Shown: positions 57,959 through 64,000 of the stretch, piece by piece
How positions within the stretch are numbered: position 1 is the stretch's first letter
Layout: the number at the start of each line of letters is the position of its first letter
DNA from: Sporolactobacillus laevolacticus DSM 442
GTDB lineage: Bacteria > Bacillota > Bacilli > Bacillales > Sporolactobacillaceae
Assembly (NCBI RefSeq): GCF_000497245.1
Contig: NZ_AWTC01000004.1
Location: 62,760-126,759, forward strand
Length of the DNA stretch: 64,000 bases
Reading direction: 5' to 3'
Position numbers and translations under genes: made by a program
The notes under the pieces: model-generated
What the model was told of the DNA's origin: nothing
What the model saw: the letters and a program-made list of their open reading frames with translations, nothing else
Database searches by the model: none

Positions 57959-60892
57959 TCATTCAAACACATTGATAACGCTTTTGAATAGGTCTTTGTT
58001 CTGCTGAATTTTGCTTTCGTTACCGAGCACGCACACGAGTCCTTGGTCTGTAACTGCTTTTAACAGCTTGGCGAATTCGTGAATGTCAGCGAGTGTTGTT
58101 GCCAGTACATTGTCACGCGTTTCTTGAATATCGGCTTGTGTAATCTTTTTAAAGTACTGGGCGTCCGCCATGCTACCCTTGCTTCTTGGGGTCAGTGGCG
58201 TATCAAGATCGGACAGGGTTCCGATAATGTATTTCGTCATTTCGAAATCATCGGCGTCGAAGGATTCGGCGAATTTAGCCGATTCATCATAGATCGTCAA
58301 GGTTTCCTTCAGGTTCGGGTCACGATACGACCAGAAAATGATGTTTCCAGCCGATTCGAGCGCAATGCCGCATCCGTAAGCGCCGCCCATCACGCGCACC
58401 TGATTCCACAAATAATCGAGCGACAGAATCTTTTTCAAAACCTGAAGCTTGCCACTATAGGAGAAGCCAAGCGATTTGAAGTTTGCACCTTTGGCCGCGT
58501 ATTGAACCTTGCTCGAGGTCATCAGGCCTTCATTTTTCGAAGTCGGTTCAGGCAGCTTCTCCGTACTTGTTTCACGGGAAGCAGCTTGCGTCTGCAGATC
58601 CAGCTGATTAAACTGGCCTTGAACCGCGCTGAAAATCGACGCGTCTCCGGTAATGCTGGCCACAAGCTGATCCTTGCTGAACAGTTGTTTCGCCAGATCG
58701 GATAGGGTACCGGTCAGTTGATCGAAACGATCATCCCAATTTTTGTCGAGATCAGAAATAAACTGGTAAAAATCAAGACCTCTCAGTTTCTCGCTATAGG
58801 CGGCTGCCTGAGAAAAATAGGAGCCTAGCCGGCGGACAACGACCGATTGACCGTTCTGATTAAAAGCCATTTCCACCCGAGATTTGATTTCTTTGACAAT
58901 CTCTCGGATTCGCGATGCATCGTCAAATTTGCTATGGTAGAGGATCTCATGGATCAGCGCGAACGCTTGTGGCAATTTCTCTGTAAGAACTTTAGTTTTC
59001 ACTGAGAATTTCGGTGCATAAGCGTCGTCATCTGATTTATCGCCATAGGTCTGGTTATCAAAATCGATACCGCCGGTTTGAATATTGATTTCGCTGACGA
59101 GATCCGAGTACGGATATTTTTCCGTGTCGACTTTGCCGAGGATTTCCTGTAAAAGCGACAGGCAGGAGATCTGATCGACCGAGACATTGGATGCATCAAA
59201 GTACAGGCTGACATAAGCGATTTTATTGGTTTCAAGATCATGCTGAAGTGTTTTGATTCCTTCAATAGAGACTTCCTTCAGAGGGAGCTCTTCCGCTTTC
59301 TTCTCTACGTCATCAAGCGAAAGCATCGGGATCTTGCGCAGATCTTCAGGCTTGTCGGCACTGGACTGCCGTTCTTTCAACTGTTTTGTTTCTTCGATGA
59401 TTTGCTGCAGGCCATCTGCGTTCAGATTTTTCTTAACGTCCGCAAGCTTGGCTTCGACTTGCTTGGCTTCTTTATCCGCAATGGTTTTCGAAGGGGCAAT
59501 CGTCACAAACGTTTGGTGATTGCTGTTCAGCAAGTATTTTTCAATCAGCGCTTCAAAATAATTTGAAGTCAGCGCTTGTTTGATTTTAGTCAGTGTGCCT
59601 TCGAATTTCAGGTGGATGGTCGGATCCTCATCATAGAGCCAGCTGTCCATTGCCATAATGCTGTAGATCAGACCTTTTGGCATGGAGCCGTAATCAGCCT
59701 CGCGCAGCTGGAATTCTTTCACAGTGATGGCAGCTTCGATTTGTTTTTTATCGAGTCCATCTTTGACCAGTTTCTTGAGCGTGTCGACAACGACTTTTTT
59801 GAAGTCCTCTTTCTGGTTCTCGTTTGCGTTCTTAACATTTACTGAGAAAAACGGTTGAAGAATGCTGTTGTCGTAAGCGCCGAACACGTCCTGACCGATG
59901 CCTGCGTCGAGAATCGCTTTTTTCAGCGGCGCCGCCGGGCTATCGAGGAGCAGATAGTCCAGAATGTCGAAAGCAAGATACGTTTCCGGATCGGTAGATG
60001 TTGATACCGCAAAGTTCATGCTCAGGTAGGTTTTATCGTTCAGATCTGAATCGGGCAGAACAGGATATTCTTTGATCACTTCATTAATCTTGCCAATCGG
60101 CTTTTGCACAGCGATGGCAGAGTCGACATCGATACGGTCATAGCTGCTTAGATATGCTTGATCCAAATAAGCAAGTTTTTCTTCAATATCCATGTTCCCG
60201 TAGAGGTAGATATAACTGTTGGCGGGACTGTAATACTTTTTATGGCACTGTTCGAAATAGTCTTGGGTTAGGTCGGGGATGTAGAGCGGATCGCCGCCGG
60301 ACTCATATCCGTAGCTCGTGTCGGGAAATAGTGAGTTCTGGTTGGCGCGCATCAGCAAACCTTCCGGCGAAGAGAACGCACCTTTCATTTCGTTATACAC
60401 GACACCTTTGTAATTGATCGGATCCTCAGCGTTTTCCAGTTCGTAATGCCAACCTTCCTGCTGAAGAATTTCCTTGTATTTATAAATATTCGGATGGAAA
60501 ACGGCATCGAGATAGACATCCATCAGGTTTTTAAAATCCTTGTCATTTTTACTGGCAACCGGATACATCGTTTTGTCACTGAATGTGAATGCATTTAGAA
60601 AAGTATTCAGTGAACCCTTGAGTAATTCAACAAATGGTTCTTTGACGGGGTATTTGTCGGAGCCGCAAAGGACGGAATGCTCAAGAATGTGAAAAACGCC
60701 GGTGTTATTTTCCGGAGGTGTGCGGAAACTGATCGAGAAGACCTTGTTGTCGTCATCGTTTTTCAGAAACAATAATCTCGCACCGCTTTTCTCATGCTCG
60801 AACACGTATGCTTCTGAGTGAATGTCTTGAATCGTGTCGGTATGGAGAAGTCGAAAACCGTGGCATAACTTGTTTTGAATGAGTGTTTCCAT
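57959..60892 (-). CDS. M16C family zinc metalloprotease (presequence-protease-like)
   Basis: A 977-aa single-chain peptidase: the inverted zinc motif HILEH at residues 68-72, with the third ligand in the VVYNEMKGAFSSPEG block near 160, then the M16C-associated domain and an inactive C-terminal half (KSLGFSYSGKLQVLKKILSL, MGGAYGCGIALESAG near 850). It resembles PreP/falcilysin, which degrade unfolded peptides in a closed chamber. Cytoplasmic. AGGAGG lies 7 nt before the ATG. Monocistronic. Confidence 0.9.
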   Translation of the reverse strand: METLIQNKLCHGFRLLHTDTIQDIHSEAYVFEHEKSGARLLFLKNDDDNKVFSISFRTPPENNTGVFHILEHSVLCGSDKYPVKEPFVELLKGSLNTFLNAFTFSDKTMYPVASKNDKDFKNLMDVYLDAVFHPNIYKYKEILQQEGWHYELENAEDPINYKGVVYNEMKGAFSSPEGLLMRANQNSLFPDTSYGYESGGDPLYIPDLTQDYFEQCHKKYYSPANSYIYLYGNMDIEEKLAYLDQAYLSSYDRIDVDSAIAVQKPIGKINEVIKEYPVLPDSDLNDKTYLSMNFAVSTSTDPETYLAFDILDYLLLDSPAAPLKKAILDAGIGQDVFGAYDNSILQPFFSVNVKNANENQKEDFKKVVVDTLKKLVKDGLDKKQIEAAITVKEFQLREADYGSMPKGLIYSIMAMDSWLYDEDPTIHLKFEGTLTKIKQALTSNYFEALIEKYLLNSNHQTFVTIAPSKTIADKEAKQVEAKLADVKKNLNADGLQQIIEETKQLKERQSSADKPEDLRKIPMLSLDDVEKKAEELPLKEVSIEGIKTLQHDLETNKIAYVSLYFDASNVSVDQISCLSLLQEILGKVDTEKYPYSDLVSEINIQTGGIDFDNQTYGDKSDDDAYAPKFSVKTKVLTEKLPQAFALIHEILYHSKFDDASRIREIVKEIKSRVEMAFNQNGQSVVVRRLGSYFSQAAAYSEKLRGLDFYQFISDLDKNWDDRFDQLTGTLSDLAKQLFSKDQLVASITGDASIFSAVQGQFNQLDLQTQAASRETSTEKLPEPTSKNEGLMTSSKVQYAAKGANFKSLGFSYSGKLQVLKKILSLDYLWNQVRVMGGAYGCGIALESAGNIIFWSYRDPNLKETLTIYDESAKFAESFDADDFEMTKYIIGTLSDLDTPLTPRSKGSMADAQYFKKITQADIQETRDNVLATTLADIHEFAKLLKAVTDQGLVCVLGNESKIQQNKDLFKSVINVFE

Positions 60893-61122
60893 TAAGTAAC
60901 CTCCTAATCAAACGTGTTTCATTCCCGAGAAAACGGCACCATGCTAATCGGAAAATGGCAACACCTTTATTATACAGTATTATTTAGAAAAAAATGCCTT
61001 TGACAAACCGTACTTTCTTGATCTCACGCCTTTGTTTAAAATGTACAGTAAGGGTTTATTTCATACCAAAAAGAGTTATGAGAATATGAGTAGCGATTAT
61101 AAAATGGACGAGGTGAGCGGAT

Positions 61123-61545
61123 ATGGTATATGAATTGAAGACAAAAGAAAACGAGAACAGCGTCATTGAATTCATTGAATCGGTGGAAAGTCCCAAAAAA
61201 AGGGAAGACGCATATCGTTTACTCGATCTTTTTACGGCAGTGACCAGTTATCCGGCAAAAATGTGGGGACCAAGCATTATCGGTTTCGGCTCTTATCATT
61301 ATAAATATGCCTCCGGCCATGAAGGCGATGCACCGCTCACCGGGTTTTCACCGCGTAAAGCGAAAATCAGCCTGTATTTATCTATGGAGGAAGGAACATA
61401 CAAACGGTTGGCGGCCAATTTCGGCAAACACACAAGAGGTAAAGCATGTATTTACGTGAATAAAGTCGCTGATATAGATGTCGAGGTGCTGAAAGAAATG
61501 ATCAAGCAATCCGTCAACTTTTCGAAAAAAATGGGTCAATCATAA
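61123..61545 (+). CDS. DUF1801 domain protein
   Basis: A 140-aa protein of the YdhG/DUF1801 fold: FIESVESPKKREDAYRLLDL near 17, KMWGPSIIGFGSYHYKYASG near 46, and FSPRKAKISLYLSMEEGTYK. GAGGTG lies 8 nt upstream of the ATG. The fold resembles iron-sulphur/frataxin-like cores but no function is established. Probably cotranscribed with the GNAT gene 29 bp downstream. Confidence 0.82.
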   Translation: MVYELKTKENENSVIEFIESVESPKKREDAYRLLDLFTAVTSYPAKMWGPSIIGFGSYHYKYASGHEGDAPLTGFSPRKAKISLYLSMEEGTYKRLAANFGKHTRGKACIYVNKVADIDVEVLKEMIKQSVNFSKKMGQS

Positions 61546-61574
61546 CAAGGTCTGGGGCGGGGGGAATAAGGCAT

Positions 61575-62099
61575 ATGGTAACTCAATTAAAGGAAGCATT
61601 TTTACACGGTGATTTGATTCAGCTTGTGCCAACAAATGAGGAAGATCTGGACTTCGTAAAAATGGCGGAGCAGGCGCCTGAAAATGCGCAGTTTGTCGGC
61701 GACTGGCCTCGTGAGCAGCATCGCGCTGCCTTGTCTGATCCAGATATTCTTCATTTTACCGTGTTCAACACCAGCCATAAACGTGCGGGTTATGTGATTT
61801 TGACAGGTGTGTCCGGCAGCGATCACAATATTAATCTCAGGCGTCTTGTTGTCACACAAAAAGGGACAGGGTATGGTACTGAAGTGTTGCACCTTGTGAA
61901 ACGGGTGTGTTTTGAATCACTGGATGCTCATCGTCTTTGGCTGGATGTCGTCGATGACAATACTAAGGCTCAGCATATATACAAGAAAGCAGGTTTTGTT
62001 TGTGAGGGCGTAATGCGAGAATGTATGCGTTATCCGGACAAGTATAAATCGCTGATTATTATGTCAATTCTCAGTCAGGAATACGATTTAGTGAAATAG
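61575..62099 (+). CDS. RimJ/RimL-type GNAT acetyltransferase
   Basis: A 174-aa GNAT: LIQLVPTNEEDLDFVKMAEQ, INLRRLVVTQKGTGYGTEVL (acetyl-CoA loop TGYGTE near 97), DNTKAQHIYKKAGFVCEGVM near 133. A GGGGCGGGGGG run precedes the ATG. Likely acetylates a protein N-terminus or a small amine; the substrate is unknown. Confidence 0.82.
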   Translation: MVTQLKEAFLHGDLIQLVPTNEEDLDFVKMAEQAPENAQFVGDWPREQHRAALSDPDILHFTVFNTSHKRAGYVILTGVSGSDHNINLRRLVVTQKGTGYGTEVLHLVKRVCFESLDAHRLWLDVVDDNTKAQHIYKKAGFVCEGVMRECMRYPDKYKSLIIMSILSQEYDLVK

Positions 62100-62152
62100 G
62101 TGAACGTCATCCGATTTTTGAAAAAAACTTTTTGCGGCACTTTTCATGGATG

Positions 62153-62186
62153 GGTACTTTTTAGTACCTATAGCACATTAATGTGC
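62153..62186. promoter_or_regulatory. Two palindromes upstream of the aldo/keto reductase
   Basis: GGTACT-TTTT-AGTACC (62153-62168) and GCACATTAATGTGC (62173-62186) lie 73-105 bp before the gene. The first resembles TACT-N-AGTA operators bound by HxlR-type regulators such as YodB and CatR. Confidence 0.5.
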
Positions 62187-62258
62187 GTACTTCCGAAAAA
62201 AGGATCCATAGATTAAACTGAATATGAATCATGATTGTGAAATAAGGAGGGACTCATT

Positions 62259-63104
62259 TTGTCACTTACAAGTTTGCAAGATACAGTTACTTTAAATAAT
62301 AGCGTTGAGATGCCATGGCTAGGCTTAGGCGTCTTCAGAGTGGAAGATGATGCGATTGCAGCGGATTCCGTGAAAGCCGCAATCAAAGCCGGCTATCGAC
62401 TGATCGACACAGCAGCGATTTACCAGAATGAAAAAGGTGTCGGCCAGGGCATTAAGGAAGTACTCGCAGAAACAGGTCTTTCCAGGGAAGATTTGTTCAT
62501 CACGTCCAAAGTATGGAACGCGGATCAAGGATATGACACAACGATCGCAGCTTATCAAGCGAGCTTGGACAAGCTCGGTCTTGACTACCTAGATCTCTAT
62601 CTGATCCATTGGCCGGTCGAAGGAAAATACAAAGATACTTGGAAAGCCTTGGAGTACCTGTACAAAGAAGGTAAAATCCGTTCAATCGGCGTCAGCAATT
62701 TTCAGATCCATCATCTAGAAGATTTGTTGAAGGATGCTGAGGTGATTCCGGTTGTTAATCAGGTAGAACGTCACCCGCGCCTGACCCAAGAACCACTGAA
62801 AAAATTCAGCGAAGCACACGGCATTCGCTTGGAAGCATGGGCACCACTTATGGTTGGCGGTCTTTTTGATAATGAAACAGTTGTCCGGATTGCCGAAAAG
62901 CATCAAAAGACGCCGGCACAGATTATCCTTCGCTGGCACATCCAAGATGGCGTCATCGTCATTCCGAAATCAACGAAAGAAAAACGTATTATTGAAAACG
63001 GCGACGTGTTTGACTTTGAACTATCTGCCGAAGATATGGCAGCGATCAGCGCATTAAACCAGGATCACCGCACAGGTCCAGATCCCGATAATTTTGATTT
63101 TTAA
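62259..63104 (+). CDS. Aldo/keto reductase, YvgN/YtbE-like (methylglyoxal reductase type)
   Basis: A 281-aa NADPH-dependent TIM-barrel reductase. Catalytic tetrad D50, Y55, K84 and H117 (IDTAAIY, TSKVWN, LIHWP). C-terminal cofactor-binding VIVIPKSTKEKRI. TTG start supported by AAGGAGGG 8 nt upstream. Closest in style to B. subtilis YvgN, active on methylglyoxal and other aldehydes. The conserved NQVExHP motif has Arg at x (NQVERHP) where aromatic or aliphatic residues are usual. Confidence 0.87.
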   Translation: MSLTSLQDTVTLNNSVEMPWLGLGVFRVEDDAIAADSVKAAIKAGYRLIDTAAIYQNEKGVGQGIKEVLAETGLSREDLFITSKVWNADQGYDTTIAAYQASLDKLGLDYLDLYLIHWPVEGKYKDTWKALEYLYKEGKIRSIGVSNFQIHHLEDLLKDAEVIPVVNQVERHPRLTQEPLKKFSEAHGIRLEAWAPLMVGGLFDNETVVRIAEKHQKTPAQIILRWHIQDGVIVIPKSTKEKRIIENGDVFDFELSAEDMAAISALNQDHRTGPDPDNFDF

Positions 63105-63114
63105 TAAGATAAAA

Positions 63115-63157
63115 ACAATGCCGGTTCCCCATGGAGGGAGCCGGCATTGTTTTTTTA
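63115..63157 (+). terminator. Intrinsic terminator after the aldo/keto reductase
   Basis: ACAATGCCGGTTCCC pairs with GGGAGCCGGCATTGT around a 6-nt loop, with T7. One of the strongest hairpins in the window. Confidence 0.92.
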
Positions 63158-63190
63158 CGAAGTGAAACACGATCGGGCTATGAAAAAAGT

Positions 63191-63260
63191 TAGACCGATC
63201 CCATTGAAAGTTACACCGAAATCCGAAAAACGGAACCGAAAGTAAGAAAAACCATAATTA
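63191..63260 (+). repeat. 21-bp-period repeat, array D1 (plus orientation)
   Basis: Degenerate units with cores AGACC (63192), ACACC (63213), GAACC (63233) and ATAATT (63254); steps are 20-21 bp. They are flanked by AAAAGT and CGAAA-type sequence like the other arrays. Confidence 0.55.
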
Positions 63261-63333
63261 GCGGAAACAGAAGAGGAGCAACTTTCCCTCAACCTTTAGA
63301 AGAAAAAGTTGGGTCGATTTTCAAAATGTATTA

Positions 63334-63420
63334 GTTCCTATTCCGATATTTGGATACAACTTTGAAACAATTAGTTACCACTTTCTCGGAATTGGTTACA
63401 ACTTTTTGAGTGTTGGTTAC
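63334..63420 (-). repeat. 21-bp-period GTAAC repeat, array D2 (minus orientation)
   Basis: On the plus strand GTTCC (63334), GATAC (63353) and GTTAC (63374, 63395, 63416) are spaced 19, 21, 21 and 21 bp. Read on the minus strand, the units are AAAAAGTTGTAACCAATTCC and GAGAAAGTGGTAACTAATTG. It lies opposite to D1, between convergent genes. The remainder of 63421-63540 holds no gene. Confidence 0.72.
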
Positions 63421-63540
63421 TGCCCGGGATTTTCGATCTTTTCAATAACTAGTTCACCTGTCTCAAATCCTTTTACTCCTGCTTTGTTTATCACGAAACC
63501 ATTTTGATACATTTCAGCACTACAACAGCTTGCAAATGGA

Positions 63541-64000
63541 TTAATTTTGACTCAAGAACTGGAGCAAAGCTTTGTTAAATTCATCTGACTGGTCAACTGG
63601 TGAGCCATGTCCGCTATTATAAAGAGGATAAAGTGCGGAGCCTGAGATTTGGCTTTGTGTTAACTGGCCGCTTGCAAAAGGAATGATCTGATCATGGACA
63701 CCGTGAATCACCAAGGTCGGAACGTTGATTTTGCTTAAATCTTTGGTGACATTTTCTCGTGCGAGTTCCTGCAGTATTTTAATCGTCGAATAGGACGCAG
63801 CTTCAAGGGAAAGCGATACGAACCAATTGAGTATACCGGGACCAAGATTTCGATTGAAGAACATCAATGCGAGATCTTCAAGAAATTTGGGGCGATTCAC
63901 GTAAATTTGGTTAAGCATTGCGTTAACCTGTTCCATCGGCACCCCGTAAGGAGAGTCTGCCTGTCGAACAAGCGAAGGTGATGCTGCATCGGCGAGCACA
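63541..64000 (-). CDS. Alpha/beta hydrolase, C-terminal part (runs off right edge)
   Basis: At least 152 codons, 3' part of a serine hydrolase of the haloperoxidase/esterase type. Visible: cap region, then INVPTLVIHGVHDQIIP with the catalytic Asp and NSGHGSPVDQ with the catalytic His, in the usual order. The nucleophile serine and N-terminus lie beyond the window, so the start and full length cannot be given. Substrate unknown. Confidence 0.8.
   Translation of the reverse strand, partial: VLADAASPSLVRQADSPYGVPMEQVNAMLNQIYVNRPKFLEDLALMFFNRNLGPGILNWFVSLSLEAASYSTIKILQELARENVTKDLSKINVPTLVIHGVHDQIIPFASGQLTQSQISGSALYPLYNSGHGSPVDQSDEFNKALLQFLSQN

Noticed and set aside
58079-58705. 208-codon plus-strand ORF inside the M16C gene
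   Set aside because: It is antisense to a strongly conserved peptidase, has no ribosome site or recognisable domain, and is explained by codon bias of the real gene.
62775-62790. NQVERHP in the aldo/keto reductase as a damaged active site
   Set aside because: The catalytic tetrad is intact and the position is variable among reductases; noted in the gene entry only.

Overview
The window is a low-to-mid GC Bacillales chromosome segment. No rRNA, tRNA, prophage, transposase or CRISPR array was seen. Many genes resemble Bacillus subtilis families: paired FluC/CrcB fluoride channels, LctP, NamA/YqjM, Gdh with GlcU, SwrC-like RND pump, YdaF-like acetyltransferase, LemA-HtpX, SacB-LevB and YvgN-like reductase. 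Levansucrase plus endolevanase and a lactate permease, with many accessory efflux pumps, suggest a spore-forming fructan and lactate bacterium such as a Sporolactobacillus relative. That taxonomic call is inference only.

Layout. 1-4.7 kb: a TetR gene with a 26-bp palindrome, a YefM-type antitoxin with a truncated toxin, an EamA permease, and a TetR/DHA2 efflux pair with twin operators inside the pump promoter. 4.7-8.2 kb: tandem fluC genes behind a fluoride riboswitch, the lactate permease under a cre-overlapped promoter, and a ferritin-like protein. 8.2-12.6 kb: a GC-rich structured repeat, a GntR(YtrA)/DUF5808/PLDc_N/ABC operon, and a HEAT-like pseudogene. 12.6-20 kb: HxlR with a quinone-oxidoreductase-like MDR protein, an AraC-GyrI regulator, a dead PadR gene that keeps a double operator, and an RND exporter. 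20-24.3 kb: LysR, aminotransferase, ketopantoate-reductase family protein, NamA. 24.3-35 kb: two paralogous DHA2 pumps, a MarR regulon (divergent SDR, tandem operator-promoters in front of gdh-glcU), and an IclR gene split by a stop codon with its MFS and UPF0303 neighbours. 35-46 kb: amino-acid permease, AAC(6')-like and other acetyltransferases, MerR/CMD pair, CDF exporter, solitary trpB, MBL and HAD hydrolases. 46-54 kb: esterase, secreted metallophosphoesterase, two tyrosine-phosphatase-like proteins, lemA-htpX. 54-64 kb: sacB-levB, an M16C peptidase, small enzymes, an aldo/keto reductase and a truncated alpha/beta hydrolase at the right edge.

The main theme is local regulator/effector pairs, most with visible operators: TetR-MFS, HxlR-MDR, LysR-aminotransferase, MarR-SDR/gdh/glcU, IclR-MFS, MerR-CMD, GntR-ABC, and riboswitch-fluC. 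Several members are freshly broken (toxin, HEAT protein, PadR, IclR).

The signal that gene content does not explain is a dispersed intergenic repeat with a period of about 21 bp. Its core is GAAAAGTNGTAACNAAT. It forms arrays at about 14.19-14.41, 15.78-15.83, 46.04-46.09, 57.58-57.88 and 63.19-63.42 kb, mostly between convergent genes. One array shows a recent 82-bp internal duplication and one locus has arrays in opposite orientations. The spacing of two helical turns suggests a protein-binding array. I know of no assigned function for it.
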